This document shows positions 1 through 9,190 of a stretch of DNA of 64,000 nt, piece after piece (the first letter of the stretch is position 1; every line of letters starts with the position of its first letter). The stretch is from Rhodopseudomonas palustris HaA2 (GTDB taxonomy: Bacteria; Pseudomonadota; Alphaproteobacteria; Rhizobiales; Xanthobacteraceae), in NCBI RefSeq assembly GCF_000013365.1, contig NC_007778.1, forward strand, positions 992,001 through 1,056,000, read 5' to 3'. Made by a program: the position numbers and the translations under genes. The notes below the pieces were generated by a model that made no database searches, was not told where the DNA came from, and saw only the letters and a program-made list of their open reading frames with translations.

Positions 1-38
1 AGCGATACTGGATCATCCGCCTGCGCGGGTGATGACTT
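1..38. repeat. right half of a palindromic intergenic repeat, cut by the window edge
   Basis: The first bases read as the distal arm of the 'ctggatcatccgcctgcgcgggtgatgac' type of imperfect palindrome, and the same arm recurs at 290-330. The left arm would lie outside the window. Confidence 0.5.
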
Positions 39-70
39 CAGTATGTTTCACCGCCCCGCAACTGACGCCA

Positions 71-176
71 CGTCATCCTGAGGTGCGAGCGCAGCGAGCC
101 TCGAAGGATGAGCCGCGCGCACCGTATCCGCATCCTTCGAGGCTCGCCCTTACGGTCGAGCACCTCAGGATGACGG
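71..176. repeat. type A imperfect palindromic repeat (about 105 bp)
   Basis: It opens with cgtcatcctgaggtgcgag and closes with the complementary cacctcaggatgacg, with internal arms cctcgaaggatg and catccttcgagg. Near-copies lie at 913-1023, 3247-3359 and 34868-35008. A transcript would fold into one long hairpin. It resembles the dispersed intergenic palindromes known in Bradyrhizobium and Rhodopseudomonas. Confidence 0.8.
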
Positions 177-214
177 CGTCGGGATGGTCGCGTCGGCTTT
201 CCGCCTCTCGCTGC

Positions 215-330
215 CGTCATCGCCCGACTTGATCGGGCGAACCCAGTATTCCAGAGCGCCTGTTAGTTCGTCGTGCGCTCACCACGCACGCCCTGCAATA
301 CTGGATCCCCCGCTTTCGCGGGGGATGACG
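215..330. repeat. type E palindromic repeat
   Basis: The left arm contains gtcatcgcccgacttgatcg and the right arm ends in cgcgggggatgacg. The inner arms cagtattcc and aatactgg also pair partly. It is a relative of the element at 13001-13074 and of the half element at the window start. Confidence 0.6.
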
Positions 331-351
331 ACCGTGAAGGCGGAAGGCGTC

Positions 352-379
352 TTGACAAAAATCCTACTATGATTATAGT
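352..379 (+). promoter_or_regulatory. strong sigma70-like promoter
   Basis: TTGACA at 352-357 and TATAGT at 374-379 are separated by 16 bases. The local AT content is high in an otherwise GC-rich region. Transcription would start near 386 and run into a stretch with no convincing coding gene, so the likely product is an RNA. This is inferred from sequence only. Confidence 0.6.
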
Positions 380-385
380 CCGCGC

Positions 386-880
386 TGTCCTGTCCGTGAG
401 GGGCGCTTCGCGAGGCGTCGTACAAGCGGGACAGATCGGCGGGCCGGGCAACCGGTCCGGAACGATGGTTCGATGAAGCCGGCCTTGTGCCGGTGGAATC
501 GGACGGACGCGGCGTCCTGCGCGTCGTGCCTCGCAAGCACGCGTCCGGGAGGCTTCGGGGACCCGTCCGGGCCTACTACGAGGCTCCGCGACTTGTTAGT
601 TCGCTGCACGGGGGCAGGCGAAGGCGGCGTAATCCGCCGGACCGTGGGGTTTCATTACCCTTGCCTGTCAACGGAAGCACGGGCCCGAAGACAGAAAGCG
701 CCGCGGTGGGCTCGCCGGAAGGCGATGCGCGATCCTTCGCAAGAAGTGATCGCGAGAACCACCACCAAACCCCGCGCCGACCGGCGCGCCCCCACCCCTC
801 GCTGTGACAGCGACGGGTGCACACCTCGGGCTCAGCGGAGCCGCGAGAACGAAGAGCCGTGGCTGTTTGATATCTGAATC
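386..880 (+). other. hairpin-rich region downstream of a strong promoter; possible structured RNA or dispersed element
   Basis: There are several compact inverted repeats: GGACGC-G-GCGTCC at 505-517, CCGG/CCGG at 479-493, GGCGG/CCGCC at 623-638 and GGG/CCC near 646-660. An open frame of 134 codons crosses it (473-877), but its composition is Arg/Pro/Ala-rich and unlike the neighbouring genes. I recall similar non-coding stretches being scattered through Bradyrhizobium-type genomes but cannot confirm a family. I do not recognise RNase P RNA, tmRNA, 6S or SRP signatures here. Confidence 0.35.
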
Positions 881-912
881 TGTCGGCGCGTGCGGGTTCT
901 CAACTTGCACTC

Positions 913-1023
913 CGTCATCCTGAGGCGCGAGCGCAGCGAGCCTCGAAGGATGAGCCGCAAGCTCGGCCCTCGTGTCCGCATCCTTCGAGGCTCGCCCTCG
1001 CGGGCGAGCACCTCAGGATGACG
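913..1023. repeat. type A imperfect palindromic repeat
   Basis: Starts cgtcatcctgaggcgcgag and ends gcacctcaggatgacg, with the inner arms cctcgaaggatg and catccttcgagg. This is the second copy of the 71-176 element. Confidence 0.8.
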
Positions 1024-1053
1024 CTTGCGGGAGTTGTGCTTGCGGGAGTTGTT
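1024..1053. repeat. 15-bp tandem duplication
   Basis: cttgcgggagttgtg is followed at once by cttgcgggagttgtt, two copies with one mismatch. It lies directly against the edge of the type A repeat and downstream of the gene ending at 1089. Confidence 0.6.
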
Positions 1054-1088
1054 CTGCAACGCCGGCCATGAACGCCGGCCGGCGCCGC

Positions 1089-1871
1089 TCAGATCGCCTG
1101 CGCGACCTGCTCCAGCCCCATGGCGCGGGCGAGTTTGCGGACTTCCTGCTTCTGGTCTTCGCGCAGCTGGAACAGCAGCGGCATCGCGGCGTATTTCAGT
1201 TGCTGGACTTCGGCGCTGTCCGGATCGATCGGCGGCGGGCCGCTGTCGGCGACAGTGCGGGTCGCATGCAGCTTGCGGCCGATCGCGCGTAGCGCCTGCT
1301 CGACCGAGGGCCAGTAATATTCCTGCGACGATGACAAATTGAGGCGGCCGCGGAGCTGGGAAATCTGCGCATCGCTGAGCAGCGCCGGCGGCTTCGGCTT
1401 GGCGGCCGGCTTCGGCTTCTGCACCGGCGCGGTGGCGATCACCGGCGGGAGACTGGTGACCGGGGCCGAATTGGCGGCCTTGTCGGCCGCATCGGGCAGC
1501 GCGCCGACCGCGAGGTCGCCGCTGTCGTCGGCCGCATAGGCCAGTTGGATCGGCTTCTGCGGCGACGGGACCTGTTGTCCGGCGAGATCGGGCACGGCGG
1601 CCTCTGCCGACGGATCGGCCAGCAGCGGTGCGGACGACAACAATGCGGGCAACGACAAGTCGGAGGGAGCGACCGCAGACGCCAGTCTGTCGGACTTGGT
1701 TTCCCGGTTGCTCACCGGGCTCGCGATCGCCGCCGGAGCTGCCATCGCGGGGCCTGCCATCGCCAGGCCGGCGGCCGGAACGCTGTCGCGCGCCAGGATG
1801 GTCGCGGCCGAGGCGCCCGCGATCAGGAGGCACACCAGAGCCAGAAGGGTCGCTGCTTTCGTCAAGCTCAT
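1089..1871 (-). CDS. hypothetical exported or membrane-anchored protein
   Basis: A 260-residue protein that I do not recognise. It opens with a short basic stretch and a hydrophobic segment (about residues 6-27, LLALVCLLIAGASA) that could be a signal peptide or anchor. A long Ala/Pro/Ser-rich low-complexity middle region follows (about 30-160, with a QKPKPAAKPKPPALL stretch). The last 100 residues look folded and helical (LSDAQISQLRGRLNLSS, QEYYWPSVEQALRAIG, PLLFQLREDQKQEVRKLA). The plan suggests a periplasmic helical domain on a flexible tether. It is probably monocistronic; the next gene upstream ends beyond it at 2001. Confidence 0.7.
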   Translation of the reverse strand: MSLTKAATLLALVCLLIAGASAATILARDSVPAAGLAMAGPAMAAPAAIASPVSNRETKSDRLASAVAPSDLSLPALLSSAPLLADPSAEAAVPDLAGQQVPSPQKPIQLAYAADDSGDLAVGALPDAADKAANSAPVTSLPPVIATAPVQKPKPAAKPKPPALLSDAQISQLRGRLNLSSSQEYYWPSVEQALRAIGRKLHATRTVADSGPPPIDPDSAEVQQLKYAAMPLLFQLREDQKQEVRKLARAMGLEQVAQAI

Positions 1872-2000
1872 CTCCGTCGCGACGAACGCCTGTCCATATC
1901 GCGCATAAATGCAGAGGAAATATGGCCCGGCACCGGATACCGGTGTCGGGCGGCCCGCGTCGGGCAGGTCGAATCGGAACGCCGCGGTTCCGCGGTGGGA

Positions 2001-2297
2001 TCAGGCGGCCCGGCTCTCGGCGACGACGGCGAGCTCGTAGGCTTCCTGAATGTCGGACACGATCTCGGAGGCTTCCCACAGCGCGTCGGGGGCGACCGCC
2101 TGGATGCTGATCGTCCAGTTGCCGCCCTTGCGGGTGCGCGGCGTCGAGACGATCTCGAACCGCACCTCGCGGCACAGCGGATGCCGGTGCAGCGCGCGCG
2201 CCACGCGGGCCCTGATCTCGTCGAGAGATGCAGGAGTCTTTTCGGAGTACAACATGCCAGCGTCCACTTCGATGCCGAGGTGCCGGCGCGGCTGCAT
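2001..2297 (-). CDS. small conserved-looking hypothetical protein
   Basis: 98 residues if the ATG at 2297 is used. A second in-frame ATG at 2255 (MLYSEKTPASLDEIRARV) would give 84 residues, and neither has a convincing ribosome-binding site. The sequence is compact, with charged helices (DEIRARVARALHRH, DALWEASEIVSDIQEAYEL) around two strand-like segments (REVRFEIVST, NWTISIQAV), so it reads as a small soluble alpha/beta protein. No family is recognised. It lies between two other minus-strand genes with gaps of about 100 bases or more. Confidence 0.6.
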   Translation of the reverse strand: MQPRRHLGIEVDAGMLYSEKTPASLDEIRARVARALHRHPLCREVRFEIVSTPRTRKGGNWTISIQAVAPDALWEASEIVSDIQEAYELAVVAESRAA

Positions 2298-2395
2298 CGA
2301 AGCGTCGAGGCCCCCGCATTGCGGCGGCCCCATTGTTGGTCCCGAGATGGTTAACGCGAGGTTTAAGCCTGCGGTCGCGGACTTCGTAGAACTAC

Positions 2396-3169
2396 TCAGC
2401 GTCGCTCGATCACCAGATTCTGGATCGCGCGGCCGAAGTAACCCGTGACGTCGGCGAGCCGCGACGACGCGATGCCGGCGCCGTCCGGACCGAGCCACAT
2501 TTCGGAGTTCAGCAGGATCCAGTCGCCGACCGGCTGCCGCGCCAGAAACACGTTGAGATCGGCATTGATGAAGATCCAGTGCCGGAAGTCGAGCACCGAC
2601 GAGGTGGCGTTGCTGAAGTCGGAGGCGATCACCGCGCGCATCAGTTGCGAGGTCGGCTGCCCCTCGATCAGCGGCCGGTCGGCGCGATACCAGGTCGCGC
2701 CCGGGCCGATCGCGCCGAAGCCGCCGCGCACCTTGCGCAGCGACATGCCGCCGACGAACGGATTGCGGGTGAAGCCGACATCGAGCGGCGGGCAGTCGTC
2801 GGGCAGCGGCACGTCGAGTTCCGGATGCTCGATGTGGTCGGGCAGGTCCGGCGGCGCGTTGCGCACCTTGAGCACGCTGGCGTTCACCACCACGACGCCC
2901 TTCGAAAGCAGCCGCACGGCGCAGAGCTGGATCTTGCGGCCCTCGCGCAGCACTTCGGTGTCGAAGGTCAGCGGCCCGACCGGCACCGGCCGCAACAGGT
3001 CGACAGTGACGCGCACCACATGCATCGGCACCGGCGCCGGCATCTGTTCGGCGAGATGCGCCACCAGCGCCGACGGCGGCGAGCCGTGCTGCATCGTCGG
3101 GTCCCACGGCCCGGCAGCGTGGCCGCTGGTCTCGATGCCGTTGCCGTCGATGCGGAAGATGGCGTCCAT
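2396..3169 (-). CDS. thioesterase-like (double hotdog) protein
   Basis: 257 residues from the ATG at 3169; an upstream TTG at 3196 is possible. The sequence has the plan of acyl-CoA thioesterase-like proteins with two hotdog halves. The N-terminal half has GSPPSALVAHLAEQM, followed by VRVTVDLLRPVPVGPL and LREGRKIQLCAVRLLSKG, the usual strand pattern of acyl-CoA thioesterases. The C-terminal half has DFSNATSSVLDFRHWIFINADLNVFLARQP and ends with TGYFGRAIQNLVIERR. The family usually hydrolyses acyl-CoA; the substrate is unknown. There is no pathway context. It is separated from the upstream gene by a type A repeat. Confidence 0.7.
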   Translation of the reverse strand: MDAIFRIDGNGIETSGHAAGPWDPTMQHGSPPSALVAHLAEQMPAPVPMHVVRVTVDLLRPVPVGPLTFDTEVLREGRKIQLCAVRLLSKGVVVVNASVLKVRNAPPDLPDHIEHPELDVPLPDDCPPLDVGFTRNPFVGGMSLRKVRGGFGAIGPGATWYRADRPLIEGQPTSQLMRAVIASDFSNATSSVLDFRHWIFINADLNVFLARQPVGDWILLNSEMWLGPDGAGIASSRLADVTGYFGRAIQNLVIERR

Positions 3170-3246
3170 CAGGTTCGGGTCCAAGCAAGGGAACAAGGTT
3201 AAAACACAGAAGCGGCCGTTGGACGACGGCTTCTCAACGAGTTCGC

Positions 3247-3359
3247 CGTCATCCTGAGGCGCCGCCGCGCAGCGGCGGCCTCGAAGGATGGGCCGCAGCC
3301 GCCTTTGTTGCTGTCATCCTTCGAGGCGCGCCGAAGACGGCGCGCTCCTCAGGATGACG
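3247..3359. repeat. type A imperfect palindromic repeat
   Basis: Starts cgtcatcctgaggcgccgc and ends ctcctcaggatgacg, with inner arms cctcgaaggatg and catccttcgagg. It fills most of the gap between the thioesterase-like gene and the nitronate monooxygenase gene. Confidence 0.8.
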
Positions 3360-3377
3360 TCTGTGCTTGGCGCGCCA

Positions 3378-4349
3378 CTACGCCAGCGGCGGGTCGATCG
3401 CGTCGTCGTATTCCTGCTTGAAGCGCGCGACCATTTCGGCGACCGGCACGATGCCGGTGATGCTGCCGATGCCCTGGCCCGCGCCCCAGATTTCCTTCCA
3501 GGCCTTCGGCTTGGCGCGCTCGCCGGCTTCGTCGGTGCCGAAATTCATCTTCGACGGATCGGACTGTTCGAGATTGTCCGGGTCCATGCCGGCGGCGACG
3601 ATCGACGGCTTCAGATAGTTGCCGTGCACGCCGGTGAACAAATTGGAATAGACGATGTCGTCGGCGCCGGAGGTGGTGATCATCTCCTTGTAGCGCGGCA
3701 CGGCATTGGCTTCCTGGGTGGCGATGAAGGCCGAGCCGATATAGGCGAAGTCGGCGCCGAGCACGCGGGCGGCGCGGATCGCGCGGCCGTTGCCGATGGC
3801 GCCCGACAGCGCGATCGGGCCGTCGTACCAGCTGCGCGTCTCGGTGACGAAGGCGAACGGCGACTGCATGCCGGCATGGCCGCCGGCGCCGGCCGCGACC
3901 AGGATCAGGCCGTCGGCGCCCTTCTCGACCGCCTTGTGGGCGAAGCGCTGGTTGATGACGTCGTGGAACACGATGCCGCCCCAATTATGCGCGGCCTGGT
4001 TCAGCTCCTCGCGGGCGCCGAGCGAGGTGATCAGCATCGGCACCTTGTGCTTCTCGCACAGCGCCAGATCGGCATCGAGCCGGTTGTTGGATTTGTGCAC
4101 GATCTGGTTGACCGCGAAGGGGGCCGACAGGCGATCCGGATGCGCCTTGTCGTGGGCGGCGAGCTCTTCCTTGATGCGATGCAGCCATTCGTCCAGCAGC
4201 GCCGCCGGCCGCGCATTCAGCGCGGGAAACGAGCCGACCACACCGGCCTTGCATTGCGCGATCACCAGATCGGGCGTCGAAATGATGAACAGCGGCGAGC
4301 CGATCACCGGGATCGACAGACGGCCTTTGAACAATGCAGGCATGGGCAT
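3378..4349 (-). CDS. nitronate monooxygenase family FMN protein
   Basis: 323 residues from the ATG at 4349, which is preceded by AGAGGAGACATCCGGA, a good ribosome-binding site. It is a TIM-barrel FMN protein of the 2-nitropropane dioxygenase family, with GSPLFIISTPDLVIAQCKAG near the N-terminus, ADGLILVAAGAGGHAG (phosphate/FMN-binding glycine loop), PIALSGAIGNGRAIRAARVLGAD and YIGSAFIATQEA. The GGHAG segment carries the His typical of class I nitronate monooxygenases. The family oxidises alkyl nitronates to carbonyls and nitrite, often to detoxify propionate-3-nitronate. Paralogues in aromatic-degrading bacteria can have other roles. It sits alone, between a type A repeat and an exported-protein gene. 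Confidence 0.85.
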   Translation of the reverse strand: MPMPALFKGRLSIPVIGSPLFIISTPDLVIAQCKAGVVGSFPALNARPAALLDEWLHRIKEELAAHDKAHPDRLSAPFAVNQIVHKSNNRLDADLALCEKHKVPMLITSLGAREELNQAAHNWGGIVFHDVINQRFAHKAVEKGADGLILVAAGAGGHAGMQSPFAFVTETRSWYDGPIALSGAIGNGRAIRAARVLGADFAYIGSAFIATQEANAVPRYKEMITTSGADDIVYSNLFTGVHGNYLKPSIVAAGMDPDNLEQSDPSKMNFGTDEAGERAKPKAWKEIWGAGQGIGSITGIVPVAEMVARFKQEYDDAIDPPLA

Positions 4350-4482
4350 TCCGGATGTCTCCTCTTGTTGTGTTTGGCGGTGCAACCGCGGCGACACAAA
4401 AGCAAGGCAGGAACCGGCCTGCAAGGCGGTCGATGCGGAAAAATGCAGCCTTTCAACGCAAGCGCGCGGAAAATCCGCCGCG

Positions 4483-5019
4483 CTACTGGCACCAGGCCCG
4501 TGTCACGAAATTCTCGGTGCGGCAATCGTCCGGCTGGCGGGCGCGGCCGGGAATCAGCAGCTTGGCCGAGCATTTCTCGGTGGCGTCGATCGCGAGGCTG
4601 CGGCCGTCCCGATAGCCCTTGGCCCGGCACAGGATCACGGCGCCTGCGGCGCAATCGGGTGCGCCATTGGCCGAGGCCGGGCAGACTTGGCGGCCGTTGA
4701 CCATCGCCGGGATGGTCGGCGCGGCGGGCGACGGTGCGGACGGCGGCGGCGAGGGCGCCGCCTGTTGCGGCTGCGGCTGCGGCGGTTGCGATGCGGGCGG
4801 TGCTTCGGGGGCCGGCATGTCGGTCTTGCTGCGGTCCGGCTTGGCGAAATCAGGCAGCAGCGACGACGGGTTCGTCAGCAGCTTGCCGATCTCGTTGACG
4901 AGGCCGGGATTTTCGCGTGGCGGCGGCTCGGGTGGCGGCGGCGATGTCTGCGCGCCGGCCGGCCCGGCCGCTGCGAACATGATCGCGACCGCGGCCCTGA
5001 TCAGCAACGGTGCAGTCAC
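4483..5019 (-). CDS. hypothetical exported protein with Cys-containing C-terminal domain
   Basis: 178 residues from a GTG at 5019 (VTAPLLIRAAVAIMFAAAG), chosen because it gives a clean signal peptide ending GPAGAQ and starts just after the stop of the DedA gene at 5027. The middle is Pro/Gln/Ser-rich (about residues 25-110). The last 70 residues hold five Cys (GRQVCPASANGAPDC, VILCRAKGY, TEKCSAKLL, PDDCRTENF) plus Cys near the end (RAWCQ), suggesting disulfides in the periplasm. Function unknown. Probably co-transcribed with the DedA gene. Confidence 0.7.
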   Translation of the reverse strand: MTAPLLIRAAVAIMFAAAGPAGAQTSPPPPEPPPRENPGLVNEIGKLLTNPSSLLPDFAKPDRSKTDMPAPEAPPASQPPQPQPQQAAPSPPPSAPSPAAPTIPAMVNGRQVCPASANGAPDCAAGAVILCRAKGYRDGRSLAIDATEKCSAKLLIPGRARQPDDCRTENFVTRAWCQ

Positions 5020-5026
5020 CGGCGGC

Positions 5027-5608
5027 TCACACCAGCTTGACCGCGACGACGAAGCCGAGCACCAGCACCACCGCACCGATCGTGACCCACATCGTCAGCC
5101 GCTTTTCGATCTGCTCGCGGATCACCACGCCGTAACGGTTGAGCACGATCGCAACCACGAAGAAACGGCCGCCGCGGGCGATGATCGAGAACAGGATGAA
5201 CAGCCAGATGTCGTAGCCGGCGAAGCCGGAGGTGATGGTGACGAGCTTGTAGGGGATCGGGGTGAGGCCCTTCAGCAGGATGATCCAGGCGCCCCATTCC
5301 GCATAGCCGGCGCGGAAGGTCTCGACCTTGTCGCCATAGCCGTAGAGCTGGATCAGCCAGTGGCCGACCGAGTCGTAGAGCAGCGCGCCGATCGCATAGC
5401 CGACCACGCCGCCGAGGACCGAGGTGACGGTGCACAGCGCGGCGTAGAACCACGCGCGCTCCGGCCGCGCCAGCGACATCGGGATCAGCATCACGTCCGG
5501 CGGGATCGGAAAGAACGAGCTCTCCGCGAAGGAGACCATCGCCAGGATCCAGAGGGCGTAGGGCTTGTGGGCGGCGTCGATGCACCAGTCGTAGATTCGT
5601 CTCAGCAT
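5027..5608 (-). CDS. DedA/YqaA family membrane protein
   Basis: 193 residues from the ATG at 5608. It has several membrane segments and the DedA signature region SFAESSFFPIPPDVMLIPM near residue 25, then GGVVGYAIGALLYDSVG and KGLTPIPYKLVTITSGFAG. DedA proteins are inner-membrane proteins linked to lipid carrier or phospholipid flipping and to membrane homeostasis; this one is the short YqaA-like type. The in-frame region upstream of 5608 is Arg-rich antisense-like sequence and is not counted as part of the gene. It follows the hisE-like gene by about 65 bases. Confidence 0.85.
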   Translation of the reverse strand: MLRRIYDWCIDAAHKPYALWILAMVSFAESSFFPIPPDVMLIPMSLARPERAWFYAALCTVTSVLGGVVGYAIGALLYDSVGHWLIQLYGYGDKVETFRAGYAEWGAWIILLKGLTPIPYKLVTITSGFAGYDIWLFILFSIIARGGRFFVVAIVLNRYGVVIREQIEKRLTMWVTIGAVVLVLGFVVAVKLV

Positions 5609-5673
5609 GGCGCGATCAACCACCCCCGGGCGGATTTGTCCATTCCACAGTTGTGACGGAGGCCGGCAGACGA

Positions 5674-6075
5674 TCAGCGCCGCTTGCGCGCGGCGTGGGT
5701 CTCGAGCGCTGTGATCGGCCGCCGGACGGGGTGCAGGGTCGCGGCGTCGGCGATCTTCAGGGCGGATTTGGGAACCTTCTCGGCAATCCCGAACAGGGTT
5801 TCGCGCCGGCTCATCTCCGCCCAGACGTCGTCCGGGCGAACACCGGCGGAAGCCCACAGCACGGTGAGATTGTAGATGAGATCGGCGCTTTCCCGGACCA
5901 CCGCGTCGCGGTCGCCGTTGACGGCGTCGATCACGACCTCGATCGCCTCCTCGGCGAGCTTCTTGGCCATCTTGCCGGAGCCGCCGCGAAACAGCCGCGC
6001 CGTGCGAGATGTCGCGGGATCGAGATCCCGCGCCGCCAGCACCGCCTGATAGAGTCGCTCAACCGAATCAGCCAT
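5674..6075 (-). CDS. hisE: phosphoribosyl-ATP pyrophosphohydrolase-like protein (HisE family)
   Basis: 133 residues. The helical MazG/HisE core is visible: GGSGKMAKKLAEEAIEVV, then VVRESADLIYNLTVL, giving the acidic metal ligands E-E-x-x-E and E-x-x-D. HisE removes pyrophosphate from phosphoribosyl-ATP in histidine synthesis. No other his gene is nearby, so this may be a second copy beside one in a his operon, or the only one. The usual His after the Tyr in the Y-H pair is Asn here (IYN). The tail of about 25 residues (RRPITALETHAARKRR) is basic. I rate the family assignment as sound and the exact role as uncertain. Confidence 0.75.
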   Translation of the reverse strand: MADSVERLYQAVLAARDLDPATSRTARLFRGGSGKMAKKLAEEAIEVVIDAVNGDRDAVVRESADLIYNLTVLWASAGVRPDDVWAEMSRRETLFGIAEKVPKSALKIADAATLHPVRRPITALETHAARKRR

Positions 6076-6139
6076 TTAACCAGCCTAGCGAAAATCGATG
6101 TCGGTTGCGTAAAACCGGCGACTCCCTGTCGAGGCAAAT

Positions 6140-6160
6140 GGCCGCGCCCGAGGCGCGGCC
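6140..6160 (-). terminator. possible rho-independent terminator
   Basis: On the minus strand GGCCGCGCC, a 3-base loop and GGCGCGGCC form a strong hairpin about 23 bases after the stop of the gene ending at 6184. Only a weak T run follows (ATTTG). Confidence 0.35.
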
Positions 6161-6183
6161 TCGATATGGTCGATCAGCTCCGA

Positions 6184-6591
6184 TCAATAGCCGTAGTGAT
6201 AGCCGTTGCCGTAGCCATAACCCGGGTGGCCGCCGATGTATCCCGGGGCCCCGTAATAGCCATAGGGCCGCGGGCCGTAGTGCCGCGGGCCGTAATAATA
6301 ATGGCTCTCGTAGTAGTCGCGCCGGGCCTGGCTGGCGGCGATCACGCCGATGGTGCCGATGATCCCGGCGAAGGCCGCGGCCGCCGCGGCATTGTTGCCG
6401 CCGCCGCGCCGGACGTGGCGGCGCTTCCTGGCGGCGCTGACATCGGTCATTTCGATCTGGGTGGTCACGCCGGCTGGCTTCGGGGCTGCGGCGGCCGGGG
6501 TCGCCTCCAGCGCTGGCAGCGCAAGCGCCGCCACGGTCGCGATGATGAGGGCCCTGGCTCCGGCCGATCGCGGGATCTGACACTTCGACAT
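6184..6591 (-). CDS. hypothetical exported Gly/Tyr-rich protein
   Basis: 135 residues. A signal peptide is likely (ALIIATVAALALPALEATPAAAA). A basic patch (ARKRRHVRRGGGN), an alanine-rich hydrophobic segment (AAAAAAFAGIIGTIGVIAA) and a Tyr/Gly/Pro/His-rich tail follow (about residues 92-135, with repeats such as YYYGPRHYGPRPYGYYG and GYGYGNGYHYGY). The second hydrophobic stretch could be a membrane or glycine-zipper segment. Small proteins with this plan are common in Rhizobiales envelopes and remain uncharacterised. Confidence 0.65.
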   Translation of the reverse strand: MSKCQIPRSAGARALIIATVAALALPALEATPAAAAPKPAGVTTQIEMTDVSAARKRRHVRRGGGNNAAAAAAFAGIIGTIGVIAASQARRDYYESHYYYGPRHYGPRPYGYYGAPGYIGGHPGYGYGNGYHYGY

Positions 6592-6715
6592 TGGAAACCT
6601 CGACTTGGCGGGCGGCCGTGCATCGGCCGTCGTGAGATAACTTCGCCTCTTAACCTAAGGTTCCACCGGCGAAACACAAGGTTTCGCGCCGTCGTGATCA
6701 GCATCACACTCGGCC

Positions 6716-6742
6716 GTCATGCCCGGGCTGCCGGGCATGACG
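6716..6742. repeat. short palindrome downstream of the lig operon
   Basis: gtcatgcccgg and ccgggcatgac form a perfect inverted repeat with a short loop, about 20 bases past the ligC stop. It looks like a minimal version of the dispersed palindromes and may act as a transcript 3' end, although no T run follows. Confidence 0.5.
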
Positions 6743-6762
6743 ATCGTTCGACCGCCGGGCGG

Positions 6763-7722
6763 TCAGCCCTTTGCGAGCTGCAGGTCGAGGTCGTGCAGCA
6801 CCTGATAGCACGGCAGCACCTGGGCGACGCTGGCGTTCGGCTCGCGGCCTTCGCGGATCGCGGCGAAGAATTCGCGGTCCTGCAGTTCGATGCCGTTCAT
6901 CGAGACGTCGACCTTGGAAACGTCGATCTTCTCTTCCTTGCCGTTCACCAGATCGTCGTAGCGGGCGATGTAGGTGCCGGTGTCGCCGATGTAGCGGAAG
7001 AAGGTGCCGAGCGGCCCGTCATTGTTGAACGACAGCGACAGCGTGCAGATCGCGCCGTTCGCGGCCTTGAGCTGGATCGACATGTCCATCGCAATGCCGA
7101 GATTCGGGTTGATCGGCCCCTGCACCGCATTCGCCTTCACGATCGGCGAACGCGCCTGATAGGCGAACAGATCCACCGTGTGGGCGGCGTGGTGCCACAA
7201 CAGGTGGTCGGTCCAGCTCCGCGGCTGGCCGAGCGCGTTCATGTTGGTGCGGCGGAAGAAATAGGTCTGCACGTCCATCTGCTGGATGTTCAGCTCGCCG
7301 GCCGTGATCTTGTTGTGGACGTATTGATGGCTCGGGTTGAAGCGCCGGGTGTGGCCGCACATCGCCACCAGCCCGGTGGTCTTCTGCAGGTCGACCACCG
7401 CCTGCGCATCGGCCAGCGAGTCCGCCAGGGGAATCTCGATCTGGACGTGCTTGCCGGCCTTCATGCAGGCGATGCCCTGCTCGGCGTGCATCTGGGTCGG
7501 CGTGCACAGGATGACGGCGTCGACGTCCTTGATCGCCAGCGCGTCGGCGAGCTCGGTCGAGACGTGCTTGATGCCGTATTTGTCGGCGACCTCCTGGGTC
7601 GGCTCCAGCCGTCGCCCGATCAGCGAGATCACCTCGACGCCGTCGATGTTCTTGATGCCGTCGAGATGTTTGATGCCGAACGCGCCCGCACCCGCGAGCG
7701 CGACCTTGATCGCTTTGGCCAT
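6763..7722 (-). CDS. ligC: 4-carboxy-2-hydroxymuconate-6-semialdehyde dehydrogenase
   Basis: 319 residues, Gfo/Idh/MocA type. The NAD(P)-binding Rossmann loop is VALAGAGAFGIKHLDG at the N-terminus, and the catalytic-domain segment SWTDHLLWHHAAHTVDLF is typical of this dehydrogenase. It oxidises the hemiacetal form of 4-carboxy-2-hydroxymuconate-6-semialdehyde, the product of LigAB, to 2-pyrone-4,6-dicarboxylate. It starts 1 base after the ligB stop, so translation is probably coupled. It is the last gene of the operon. The assignment rests on family plus position behind ligAB. Confidence 0.92.
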   Translation of the reverse strand: MAKAIKVALAGAGAFGIKHLDGIKNIDGVEVISLIGRRLEPTQEVADKYGIKHVSTELADALAIKDVDAVILCTPTQMHAEQGIACMKAGKHVQIEIPLADSLADAQAVVDLQKTTGLVAMCGHTRRFNPSHQYVHNKITAGELNIQQMDVQTYFFRRTNMNALGQPRSWTDHLLWHHAAHTVDLFAYQARSPIVKANAVQGPINPNLGIAMDMSIQLKAANGAICTLSLSFNNDGPLGTFFRYIGDTGTYIARYDDLVNGKEEKIDVSKVDVSMNGIELQDREFFAAIREGREPNASVAQVLPCYQVLHDLDLQLAKG

Positions 7723-7723
7723 A

Positions 7724-9190
<1,467 letters not shown>

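Noticed and set aside
473-877. A coding gene of 134 codons in the hairpin-rich region
   Set aside because: No start site, no codon-bias match with the neighbours and no recognisable domain. The strong hairpins suggest RNA or repeat material instead.
386-880. tmRNA, RNase P RNA, SRP RNA or 6S RNA
   Set aside because: None of the conserved sequence blocks of these RNAs could be recognised in the region.
913-1055. CRISPR array
   Set aside because: The repeats here are one palindrome plus a 15-bp duplication. No series of equal direct repeats with unique spacers exists anywhere in the window.
832-2319. Minus-strand open frame of 495 codons over the first gene
   Set aside because: It is a shadow frame over the gene at 1089-1871 and the neighbouring repeat. 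It is Arg/Gly/Ala-rich and without motifs.
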